DNA from: Clostridia bacterium
GTDB lineage: Bacteria; Bacillota; Clostridia; Christensenellales; Borkfalkiaceae
NCBI GenBank assembly: GCA_900771345.1
Contig: CAAGNQ010000019.1
Coordinates: forward strand, 1 to 37,215
DNA: 37,215 nt
Direction of reading: 5' to 3'
The translations under genes were made by a program, and so were the position numbers. Below, piece after piece: positions 6,788-14,917 of this stretch. Numbering within the stretch: position 1 is the stretch's first letter; each line of letters opens with the position of its first letter. Under the pieces are notes generated by a model. The model ran no database searches and was not told where the DNA came from. It saw only the letters and a program-made list of their open reading frames with translations.

Positions 6788-8005
6788 TTGAGCAAACTAT
6801 ATCATACTGCAATTATAGGTGGAGGGGCTGCCGGACTAATGACGGCAGTAGAACTTTTGCTATGCGATAATAAACTTAACGGTAAGGATATTATCATTAT
6901 AGAAAAAAACGATAGGGTTGGTAAAAAACTAATAGCCACGGGCAACGGACAGGGCAATTTAACTAACGCTAACTTTGGCGAAGAGTTTTATTACGGAGAA
7001 AAGGAATTTATTGCAAGTTTTATTGAAAAGGCAAAAAAAATAGATATAAAGGACTATCTCGATAATTTAGGAATACCTCTTTACGAGGGTGTTGACGGAA
7101 AGATTTATCCATTATCGCGCCAGGCTTCGTCGGTTTTAGATATAATTAGAGCAAACCTACTCGCTAATGGTGTAACGGAAAAGGTTTCGTCACAAGTAAA
7201 ATCAATCAAAAAACAGGGCGAAACATATCAAATTGAAACGATAAACGAACAAATAAAAGCCAAAACCGTTGTCGTTGCTGTCGGTGGAGCGTCAGCAAAG
7301 CAGTTTGGGACAGACGGCTCGGCTTATAAACTCTTAACTGCGTTTGGTCATAAATGCAGTGAAATTTATCCCTCGCTCGTTCAACTTAAAACTAATCTTG
7401 ATAACATTAGAGGGCTTAAAGGTCTAAAAGAGATAGCAAAGGTCACTGCCATTTATAAGGATAAGCCTATTAAGAGCGCAGTTGGGGACTTGCTTTTTAC
7501 TGAATTTGGAGTTTCTGGCTCGGCAATATTTAATATCTCTTCAAGCATTGTGGACAAGGATAAGGTTAAACTAAAAATTGAGTTTGTTCCCTCGCTAGAC
7601 CAGCAAGAAATTGAAAATATATTGAAAAAAAGACAAAAATTAGAATATTTGTCAAAAGGCGAGCCGTTTGTTGGAATTATAAATAAACGCGTGGGAATGG
7701 CCGTAGCAAAAAGCGCAAAAAGTTTATTGCCAAATGATTTGGCGTATGCGCTTAAAAACTTTTATCTCTCGGTTACTGGTAATTTAGGATTTAATTATTC
7801 GCAAGTAACCAAAGGTGGAATTTTAACTGGCGATATTGATAAAGAAACGATGGAGAGTAAGTTAAGTAAAGGGCTTTACGCAGTTGGCGAAGTGCTTGAC
7901 ATTGACGGCGATTGTGGAGGATATAATCTAACCTTCGCTTTTGTTTCAGGGATTATCGCAGGCAGAGCAATAAAATCAAAATCAAGGGAGAAAGACTATG
8001 AGTAA
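6788..8005 (+). CDS. NAD(P)/FAD-dependent oxidoreductase, BaiN/HI0933 family
   Basis: This is a 405-residue flavoprotein. The FAD dinucleotide-binding motif GGGAAGL is near residue 12, followed by the family signature DRVGKKLIATGNGQGNLTN and the C-terminal CGGYNLTFAFVSGIIAGRA that closes the FAD site. HI0933-like proteins (YhiN, BaiN) are widespread; a few act in bile-acid reduction or other reactions, but most have no known substrate, so I give no symbol. It starts with TTG, chosen because a strong AAAGGAGG lies 5-6 bases before it. The 123 bases upstream carry small hairpins (such as CGCC-GTTA-GGCG at about 6729-6740) without a T run. It overlaps rho by 8 bases. Confidence 0.9.
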   Translation: MSKLYHTAIIGGGAAGLMTAVELLLCDNKLNGKDIIIIEKNDRVGKKLIATGNGQGNLTNANFGEEFYYGEKEFIASFIEKAKKIDIKDYLDNLGIPLYEGVDGKIYPLSRQASSVLDIIRANLLANGVTEKVSSQVKSIKKQGETYQIETINEQIKAKTVVVAVGGASAKQFGTDGSAYKLLTAFGHKCSEIYPSLVQLKTNLDNIRGLKGLKEIAKVTAIYKDKPIKSAVGDLLFTEFGVSGSAIFNISSSIVDKDKVKLKIEFVPSLDQQEIENILKKRQKLEYLSKGEPFVGIINKRVGMAVAKSAKSLLPNDLAYALKNFYLSVTGNLGFNYSQVTKGGILTGDIDKETMESKLSKGLYAVGEVLDIDGDCGGYNLTFAFVSGIIAGRAIKSKSREKDYE

Positions 8006-9419
8006 ATTTATATTTATGACTAAAGAAATGTTGAAAGATGAGCATATTGACGTTATAAGAGAACTAGGAAGGCAAATGGGGGTAAGAGCACCTGCGTCCA
8101 AAAATAAGGGAAAGGTTATAGATGAGATATTAGCCATTCAAGCAGGAAAACTTAAACCGGTTAATAACGATACTAATAAAGGTGCGCCCGTTAAGATGAG
8201 GCCAGACATTAGTGCTTACTTGAAAAAAAATAATGATTGTGATTATACCCTCGTTAAACCTAAAGAGCCTACTAAGTTTAAGGACGTTGTTAATGAAGAA
8301 AATTTCGTAATGGAGGGATGCTTAGAAGTGCCTAACCCAAAATATGGGTTTTTAAGGGCAGTTGAGGGAGAACATTCCCCTAGCGACGTGTACGTTTCTA
8401 TTGAGAATTTAAGAAAGTATAATCTTCGTAGAGGGGATAAGGTTAAAGCCATTGCAAGAGATACAGGTAGTGGGGATTTGCCGGCTCTGCAAGAAGTTAT
8501 TCAGATAAACGATTTACCTCCTGAACTTTTTTTAAACAGAAAAGATTTTGATGATTTAACGCCTTGTTATCCGACCGAGCAGTTAAAGTTGGAATTAACC
8601 TCTTGCGAAAGCGAGTTAGATTCCAGAGTTATAGATATTTTTGCGCCTATCGGTAAGGGGCAAAGGGGTTTAATCGTTGCTCCTCCAAAAACCGGAAAAA
8701 CAACCCTTTTAAAGAGCATTGCAGGTTCGATAGAGGAAAATTATCCTGAAGTTAAACTTATCGTACTATTGATTGACGAGCGCCCAGAAGAAGTTACGGA
8801 TTTTAAAAGAAGCGTTAAAAGCGAAGTTGTTTTTTCTACTTTTGACGAGCGCCCAGCCCACCACGTTAAAGTAGCAGAATCGGTTATAAATAGAGCAAAA
8901 CGATTAGTTGAAGTGGGAAAAGACGTTGTTATTTTAATGGATTCAATCACAAGGCTTGCAAGGGCGTATAACAGCACTATTGAATCGTCTGGAAAAACCT
9001 TGTCAGGTGGGCTTGACCCTCTGGCGTTGCAAGGGCCAAAACGCATATTCGGTTCGGCTAGAAATTTTGAAGAAGGTGGCAGTTTAACAATTTTATCCAC
9101 AGCATTAATTGAAACGGGTAGCCGAATGGATGACGTTATATTCGAAGAGTTTAAAGGCACCGGCAATATGGAAATCCACCTTTCTAGAGAATTAAGCGAG
9201 AGAAGAGTTTTCCCTGCAATAGACCTTAATAAGTCAGGCACGAGAAGGGAAGAATTGCTACTTAGCCAAGAGCAGTTGATTCTTTCAAGAAAGATTCGAG
9301 GAATGTTATCAAAAGAGTCGGATGCAACTGATAAACTTTTAGAAATACTTAAAAAAAGTAAAAACAATAGCGATTTAAGTGTAAAAATTGACACTTGGGT
9401 TAAACTTTATAAAAACTAA
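7998..9419 (+). CDS. rho: Transcription termination factor Rho
   Basis: Rho is a hexameric RNA helicase that ends transcription of untranslated RNA. The 473-residue product has an N-terminal Rho-N domain (about 1-50), a short charged linker, the cold-shock-type RNA-binding domain (about 100-175; YGFLRAVEGEHSPSDVYVS), and the RecA-like ATPase with Walker A APPKTGKTT (229-237), Walker B VVILMDSITRLARAYN, and the Q/R-loop region GSARNFEEGGSLTILSTALI. The ATG overlaps the previous stop (ATGAGTAA), with GGGAG about 8 bases upstream. Placement after a flavoprotein gene and before a methyltransferase is unusual, but nothing suggests transfer. Confidence 0.97.
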   Translation: MSKFIFMTKEMLKDEHIDVIRELGRQMGVRAPASKNKGKVIDEILAIQAGKLKPVNNDTNKGAPVKMRPDISAYLKKNNDCDYTLVKPKEPTKFKDVVNEENFVMEGCLEVPNPKYGFLRAVEGEHSPSDVYVSIENLRKYNLRRGDKVKAIARDTGSGDLPALQEVIQINDLPPELFLNRKDFDDLTPCYPTEQLKLELTSCESELDSRVIDIFAPIGKGQRGLIVAPPKTGKTTLLKSIAGSIEENYPEVKLIVLLIDERPEEVTDFKRSVKSEVVFSTFDERPAHHVKVAESVINRAKRLVEVGKDVVILMDSITRLARAYNSTIESSGKTLSGGLDPLALQGPKRIFGSARNFEEGGSLTILSTALIETGSRMDDVIFEEFKGTGNMEIHLSRELSERRVFPAIDLNKSGTRREELLLSQEQLILSRKIRGMLSKESDATDKLLEILKKSKNNSDLSVKIDTWVKLYKN

Positions 9420-9420
9420 T

Positions 9421-10341
9421 ATGAAATCAAACAGAAATAAAACGATAGATTTCCCTTTAGAAGAGGGAAAAGAATATTTAGAAAGGGTTATTTATTTAGA
9501 TAAGACCGAAAGCATATCGCAAAACTCAACGGTCTGTGCCGATACTTTTGATGCGCTTAAAAAAATTCCTGATAAATCAGTTGACCTTCTAATCGTTGAC
9601 CCTCCTTACAATCTTGATAAAGATTTTCACGGTAACGGCTTTAAGGCGTTAAAACTAGGCGAATATGCAGAATATACTAAAAAATGGATTGACGCCGTAA
9701 AAAACAAACTCAAAGATACTGCGAGTTTATACGTTTGTTGCGACTGGAAGAGTGCGCTGGTAATCGGGCAGATTTTAAGCGAGAATTTTATACTAAGAAA
9801 CAGGATAACTTGGCAAAGGGAAAAGGGGCGTGGAGCAAAATCAAACTGGAAAAACTCTATGGAAGACATTTTCTTTGCAACCGTTAGTAATAAATACACC
9901 TTTAATCTAGACGCAGTTAAACAGAGGAAGAAAGTGCTCGCGCCATATAGAGAAAACGGCTCGCCAAAAGACTGGGAAGAGTGCGAAGATGGAAAGTTTA
10001 GAAATACCTGCCCTTCTAATTTTTGGGACGATATAGCAGTGCCCTACTGGTCGATGGCTGAAAACACGGCGCATCCAACCCAAAAACCCGAAAAACTCAT
10101 TGCAAAACTAGTGTTAGCAAGTTCTAATAAAAACGACCTTATTCTAGACCCGTTTTCGGGGAGTGGAACGACGGGAGTGGTTGCAAAAAAACTAGGAAGA
10201 AAGTTTATTGATATAGAGCAAAACCCACTTTATTGCGCGTGGGCAGAAAAAAGATTAGAACTCGCCGAAAGTGATAAGAGCATTCAAGGTTATGAATACG
10301 GCGTCTTTTATGAAAGAAACAGCAAGATTCCAAAAAAATAA
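9421..10341 (+). CDS. Site-specific DNA methyltransferase (beta class, orphan)
   Basis: This is a 306-residue amino-methyltransferase (N6-adenine or N4-cytosine) of the DPPY type. The catalytic motif DPPYNL is at 60-65 and the S-adenosylmethionine motif DPFSGSGTTG is near the C-terminus, in the order that defines the beta class. HPTQKP, conserved in the group, lies between. No restriction endonuclease is adjacent, so it is probably a solitary methyltransferase with a regulatory or housekeeping role. A TTG start at 9388 is in frame; ATG 9421, one base after the rho stop, is preferred because the family match begins after it and it suits re-initiation by ribosomes leaving rho. Neither start has a clear ribosome binding site. 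The target sequence is unknown. Confidence 0.88.
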   Translation: MKSNRNKTIDFPLEEGKEYLERVIYLDKTESISQNSTVCADTFDALKKIPDKSVDLLIVDPPYNLDKDFHGNGFKALKLGEYAEYTKKWIDAVKNKLKDTASLYVCCDWKSALVIGQILSENFILRNRITWQREKGRGAKSNWKNSMEDIFFATVSNKYTFNLDAVKQRKKVLAPYRENGSPKDWEECEDGKFRNTCPSNFWDDIAVPYWSMAENTAHPTQKPEKLIAKLVLASSNKNDLILDPFSGSGTTGVVAKKLGRKFIDIEQNPLYCAWAEKRLELAESDKSIQGYEYGVFYERNSKIPKK

Positions 10342-10350
10342 ATAAAGGAA

Positions 10351-10386
10351 AAAATTCTCTGCATAATAATGTGGAGAATTTTTTTA
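10351..10386 (+). terminator. Intrinsic terminator of the rho-methyltransferase operon
   Basis: ATTCTCTGCAT pairs with ATGTGGAGAAT (11 bp, two G-U pairs, loop AATA) and is followed by T6-7. Confidence 0.85.
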
Positions 10387-10424
10387 TAAAATTTCTAATA
10401 AATGCAAAAAATTGCGTTTAGAAC

Positions 10425-10453
10425 TTGAAAAAAAACACAATATATTGTATAAT
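10425..10453 (+). promoter_or_regulatory. Promoter of the topoisomerase operon
   Basis: TTGAAA (10425-10430), a 17-base spacer and a perfect TATAAT (10448-10453). Confidence 0.75.
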
Positions 10454-10488
10454 AATCAGGTAAATGATAGCATAATGGAGAAAATGTT

Positions 10489-12441
10489 ATGGCGAAAAAC
10501 ACTTATAAGGCAGAGGATATAAAAATTCTTGAAGGGCTTGACGCTGTTAGAATGCGCCCCGGAATGTATATAGGGACAACTTCGGTTAAAGGGCTTCACC
10601 ATATTCTTTGGGAGATTGTTGATAATGCTGTTGACGAGGCTGCTAACGGATTTGCTAATAAAATTGAGATTAAGTTATATAAAGACGGGAGTGCGTCGGT
10701 TGAAGATAACGGCAGGGGTATTCCTACAGATATTCATTCAAAAGCAGGCGTTTCGGGGGTTGAAGTAGTATTTACCCAACTTCACGCAGGTGGAAAGTTT
10801 GGCTCTGATAATTATAATTATTCAGGTGGGCTTCACGGTGTTGGTGCGTCGGTTACCAACGCGCTTTCCGAGTGGCTTGAAGTTAAGGTTTTTAAAGATA
10901 CCGTTTATGAGATGAGATTTCATAGTTATCTTGACGAGAATACGGGAAAGGTTAAATCGGGCGTGCCTGTTGCTCCACTTAAAAACACTAAGGAAAAAAC
11001 CAAGAAAAAGGGCTCGTTTATTAGGTTTTTGCCTGACAAAAGGGTTTTTGAAACGACAGAGTTTTCGGTTGAAACTATTCTAAAACGCTTAAAAGAACTT
11101 GCCTTTTTGAATAAGGGATTGGAAATTAAATTTTACGACGAACATACCGATTTTTCAAGGACTTATAAGTACGAGGGTGGGATAATAGATTTCGTTAAAT
11201 ATCTTAACGAGGGGAAAACCTCGCTATATTCCGAGCCTATTTACGCTTCGGCAGTAAAAGACGGGATTGCCGTTGAGTTTGCAATTCAGCATACTGATGC
11301 GTACGTGGATAGCGTTTATTCTTACGTTAACAACATTCCGACAGGCGAAGGAGGTATGCACGAAACGGGATTCCGTTCGGGTATTACTCGTTCGTTTAAC
11401 GATTATGCAAGAGGCAAAAATATTCTTAAAGAAAAAGATGATAATTTTATAGGCGACGATTTTAAGGAAGGTCTAACTGCAATTCTATCAATCAAAATGC
11501 AAAACGTTCAGTTTGAGGGGCAAACTAAAACTAAACTAGGTAACCCTGAGGCAAGACCTGCAGTCGAGGGGGTTACAGTTAGCGAACTTTCTGAACTTAT
11601 GAAGAATAAAAAACTTCAAAAGGTGTTTGACGCAATAATCTCTAAGGCAATGAATGCGGCTAAAGCAAGGCTTGCGGCAAGAAAGGCAAAGGAAATTGCA
11701 AGGGCGTCAAAGAGCCTTGACGGGCAAAACCTCGTTGGAAAACTTGCAGCGTGTTCGGGAAGAAAGCCTGAACTTAACGAGTTGTTTATCGTTGAGGGCG
11801 ACTCTGCCGGTGGAAGTGCTAAGCAGGCTAGAATGAGGCAATTTCAAGCAATCCTGCCACTCAGAGGCAAACCACTTAACGTAGAAAAAAAGAAGATAGA
11901 CCAAATTCTTCAAAACGAAGAGATAAGGACGATTATTAGTGCGCTCGGCACTGGGATAGGTGCAGAATTTGACCTATCAGGGCTTAAATATCATAAAGTA
12001 ATAATTCTATCAGATGCCGACCAAGACGGCGCGCATATTAGAGCAATTCTTTTGACTTTCTTCTTTAGATATATGAGAGAACTCGTAATGGCAGGGCACG
12101 TTTATATCGGTATGCCACCACTATATAAAGTGAAAAAAGGCAATGTAGAAGAGTACGCTTATGACGACAAAGAACTTCAAGAGAAGATAGCAAAAGTAGG
12201 GAAAGGATATTCGTTGCAAAGGTATAAAGGTCTTGGTGAAATGAACCCTTCTCAACTATGGGATACGACGCTTAATCCTGAATCCCGTTCGCTTATGCAG
12301 GTTACCATTGAAGACGCCGCTGAGGCAGATAAACTTATAACCGTTTTAATGGGTGACGAGGTTGGCGAGAGAAAGAAATATATTTTCGAACACGCAAACT
12401 TTAATAAGGAAGATAATTTTGCGAAAATCAAACGCACGTAA
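10489..12441 (+). CDS. parE: Type II topoisomerase B subunit (topoisomerase IV ParE-like)
   Basis: This 650-residue ATPase subunit pairs with the next gene. ATP-site residues align with the E. coli GyrB numbering: Glu42 and Asn46 (WEIVDNAVDE) and Asp73 (VEDNGRGIP). The glycine loop GGLHGVGASV and the TOPRIM motifs EGDSAGGSAKQ and DADQDGAHIRA are intact. It lacks the large insertion of enterobacterial GyrB. B subunits of gyrase and topoisomerase IV are hard to separate by eye; ParE is preferred because the partner lacks the gyrase box. A separate gyrA/gyrB pair would be expected elsewhere in the genome; if there is none, this pair would act as the only type II enzyme. GGAG lies 9 bases before the ATG. 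Confidence 0.85.
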   Translation: MAKNTYKAEDIKILEGLDAVRMRPGMYIGTTSVKGLHHILWEIVDNAVDEAANGFANKIEIKLYKDGSASVEDNGRGIPTDIHSKAGVSGVEVVFTQLHAGGKFGSDNYNYSGGLHGVGASVTNALSEWLEVKVFKDTVYEMRFHSYLDENTGKVKSGVPVAPLKNTKEKTKKKGSFIRFLPDKRVFETTEFSVETILKRLKELAFLNKGLEIKFYDEHTDFSRTYKYEGGIIDFVKYLNEGKTSLYSEPIYASAVKDGIAVEFAIQHTDAYVDSVYSYVNNIPTGEGGMHETGFRSGITRSFNDYARGKNILKEKDDNFIGDDFKEGLTAILSIKMQNVQFEGQTKTKLGNPEARPAVEGVTVSELSELMKNKKLQKVFDAIISKAMNAAKARLAARKAKEIARASKSLDGQNLVGKLAACSGRKPELNELFIVEGDSAGGSAKQARMRQFQAILPLRGKPLNVEKKKIDQILQNEEIRTIISALGTGIGAEFDLSGLKYHKVIILSDADQDGAHIRAILLTFFFRYMRELVMAGHVYIGMPPLYKVKKGNVEEYAYDDKELQEKIAKVGKGYSLQRYKGLGEMNPSQLWDTTLNPESRSLMQVTIEDAAEADKLITVLMGDEVGERKKYIFEHANFNKEDNFAKIKRT

Positions 12442-12465
12442 TACTGATAAGGAATAAAGGATTTT

Positions 12466-14883
12466 ATGGAAAACGAAAAAGGAATAATTTACTCTCCTCT
12501 TGACGAGGTGCTTAAAAACTCAATGATACCTTACGCCGAAAACGTTATTTTAGACAGGGCGTTGCCGAGGGTAGAAGACGGGCTTAAGCCCGTGCAGAGA
12601 AGAATACTCTACGCTATGTATGAAATGGGGTTAACTCAAGATAAACCTCATAAAAAATGCGCAAAGATTGTCGGCGAAGTTTTGGGTAAATATCACCCAC
12701 ACGGTGATAGTTCTGTGTACGGTGCACTCGTTCATCTTGCGCAAGATTTTAATATGCGAATGCCACTTATCGACGGACAGGGAAACTTTGGTACTGTAGA
12801 TGGGGACGGCGCTGCCGCGTATAGGTACACAGAGGCAAGGCTTGAGGCACTTTCAATAGAATTACTTAAAGATATAGAGAAAAACACCGTTAATTTTAGT
12901 CTAAACTTTTCTGACGAACTTGAAGAGCCTGATACTTTGCCGGGAAGATTCCCAAATCTTTTGGTAAACGGTGCAACGGGAATTGCAGTAGGGCTTGCAA
13001 CAAACATTCCTACACATAATCTAAACGAGGTTATAAACGGCACTATAGCATATATAAATAACCCTAAAATCTCTCTCAAAGAGATGATGAATTATATTCC
13101 TGCGCCCGACTTTCCAACGGGTGGATATATCATTGCAGGCGAAGAACTGGAAGAGGCGTATAAGACGGGTAGAGGAAAGATAAAGATTCGCGCAAGGGTT
13201 AATATCGAAAAGGAAAATTCAGATAAGCAAAACCTTGTAATTTCAGAACTTCCTTATCAGGTGAACAAGGCGAATCTGCTAAAGAAAATCGCCGACATGA
13301 AAGAGGATAGAAAGGAATATCTTTCTGGAATTGCTGACGTTGTTGACGAGTCGGACAGAAACGGCATGAGAGCAGTGATTAAACTTAAAAAAGATGCCGA
13401 CGCAAAAGCCATTTTAGCATACCTTTATAAAAATACAGAACTAGAAACTTCTTTCGGTATAAATATGGTTGCTATTGCAGGAGGAAAGCCTTGTCAATTA
13501 GGACTTCTTGATATAATATCCTACTACGTCAACTATCAAAGAGAAGTGGTGTTAAGACGAAGCAAATTCGACCTCGAAAAAGCAAAAGAGCGCGCGCACG
13601 TTTTAGAAGGACTTATCGTTGCAGTAAAAAATATTGACGAAGTAATAAAGATAATAAAGAGCGCAGAAAATACTGCCGACGCAAGGGCAAAACTTAGAAA
13701 AAGATTTGAACTATCTGAAGTTCAAGCCAATGCAATACTCGATTTAAAACTTGCAAGACTTACTAAACTTGAGATTTATAAACTCCAAGAAGAACTTGCA
13801 GGGTTAAAGAAATTGATTGCAAGTTTAAGTGAAATTATCTCTAGCAAACAAAAGCAGATGGAAGTTGTTAAAACCGAACTTTTAGCCATAAAGAAAAAGT
13901 TTGGCGAGGACCGACGCAGTAATATTATGCAAGGTGGTAAAGAGGTTGAAATTGAGAGCGTAGAGAAAGAACTTAAGCAAATCGACGATTTTATGGTGCT
14001 TTTCACCGAGGGCAAGAATTTTAAAAAGGTTACCAAAAAGAACTATAAAATGAGTGATAAGTCGGTTAAGGATAATGCTGTTGCCGAAGACTTTATAGTC
14101 GTAAAGCAAAAGGCTAGAAGTGACCAAACTCTACTCGCGTTTACAAATCTTGGAAACTGCTGTAAAATTGATATGGAAATTGCGCCAGAATGCAGATATC
14201 GCGATAAAGGGGTTAGGTTTAATCAAGTGTGCAAAGAGGCTGGTAGAAACGAATATCCTGTGGCGTTCTTTGCCGTTGACGAGGGAAGTTTACCTCAAGG
14301 GTATTTGTTATTCTTCACAAAAGACGGTCTTATCAAAAAGACCGAGTGGTCGGAATATAACCTCTTAAAACCTTACTATCAGGCAATCAGACTAAAAGAG
14401 GGAGACGAATTAATTTCCGTTGAAGAAGATAAAGCAGAAACGACCATTGCCTTTATAACCGAGCAAGGTTTGATATTAAACGCCAAAAAAGACGATATTC
14501 CCGTTCAGGGAAGGGTAGCAGGAGGCGTTAAGGGTATAAAACTTGGCGATAAAGATAAAATCGTATTCTTATCTCAGGTTGACGACGAGGGTGAATTTAT
14601 AACGGTAACCGACGCAGGCTGTTACAAGAGAATTCTTGCAATAAAGATTGACGCAATGGAAAGATACAGAAAGGGCGTTAAGATTTGCGAACTAGGAAAG
14701 AGTGGAAAGATTGTATTTGCAAATTACGTAAAAGAGCCTTTTGATATAGCAGTAATAGATACTTTTGGGGTAGCCTTCACGGTTAATACCGAGGACCTTT
14801 CAATAGAAGATAGAACGACTAAGGGAAAGACCTTAAAGAATGAGAATAAAAAACGCTTACCTGAAAAAGTATTTAAATTATAA
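12466..14883 (+). CDS. parC: Type II topoisomerase A subunit (topoisomerase IV ParC-like)
   Basis: The 805-residue product is the DNA-cutting subunit, 24 bases after parE in one operon. The catalytic tyrosine is Tyr121 (AAYRYTEARL), with the helix-turn-helix DNA gate YHPHGDSSVYGALVH (76-90) and a C-terminal beta-pinwheel. In gyrase a QRRGGKG-type box opens the pinwheel and allows wrapping; here the matching place, after FKKVTKKNYK, reads MSDKSVKD, so no gyrase box is present. This and the length (about that of Bacillus ParC) favour decatenating topoisomerase IV. At the position of the acidic quinolone-binding residue (GyrA Asp87, ParC Glu84 in E. coli) the protein has Gly86; the neighbouring Ser82 is kept. 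Confidence 0.85.
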   Translation: MENEKGIIYSPLDEVLKNSMIPYAENVILDRALPRVEDGLKPVQRRILYAMYEMGLTQDKPHKKCAKIVGEVLGKYHPHGDSSVYGALVHLAQDFNMRMPLIDGQGNFGTVDGDGAAAYRYTEARLEALSIELLKDIEKNTVNFSLNFSDELEEPDTLPGRFPNLLVNGATGIAVGLATNIPTHNLNEVINGTIAYINNPKISLKEMMNYIPAPDFPTGGYIIAGEELEEAYKTGRGKIKIRARVNIEKENSDKQNLVISELPYQVNKANLLKKIADMKEDRKEYLSGIADVVDESDRNGMRAVIKLKKDADAKAILAYLYKNTELETSFGINMVAIAGGKPCQLGLLDIISYYVNYQREVVLRRSKFDLEKAKERAHVLEGLIVAVKNIDEVIKIIKSAENTADARAKLRKRFELSEVQANAILDLKLARLTKLEIYKLQEELAGLKKLIASLSEIISSKQKQMEVVKTELLAIKKKFGEDRRSNIMQGGKEVEIESVEKELKQIDDFMVLFTEGKNFKKVTKKNYKMSDKSVKDNAVAEDFIVVKQKARSDQTLLAFTNLGNCCKIDMEIAPECRYRDKGVRFNQVCKEAGRNEYPVAFFAVDEGSLPQGYLLFFTKDGLIKKTEWSEYNLLKPYYQAIRLKEGDELISVEEDKAETTIAFITEQGLILNAKKDDIPVQGRVAGGVKGIKLGDKDKIVFLSQVDDEGEFITVTDAGCYKRILAIKIDAMERYRKGVKICELGKSGKIVFANYVKEPFDIAVIDTFGVAFTVNTEDLSIEDRTTKGKTLKNENKKRLPEKVFKL

Positions 14884-14886
14884 AAG

Positions 14887-14917
14887 AAAAAAGCCTTGAA
14901 AAATCAAGGCTTTTTTT
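14887..14917. terminator. Bidirectional terminator between parC and spoIIE
   Basis: AAGCCTTGA-AAAA-TCAAGGCTT is followed by T7 on the plus strand and by T-rich sequence on the minus strand. It overlaps the spoIIE stop codon. Confidence 0.85.

Noticed and set aside
8741..9394. 217-codon open frame antisense to rho
   Set aside because: It is the shadow of a highly conserved coding region, has low-complexity Ser/Leu-rich composition, and lacks a ribosome binding site and a recognisable domain.
10489..14883. DNA gyrase (gyrB-gyrA) in place of topoisomerase IV
   Set aside because: The A subunit has no QRRGG(K/R)G box where the pinwheel starts. It could still be the sole type II enzyme if the genome has no other pair.
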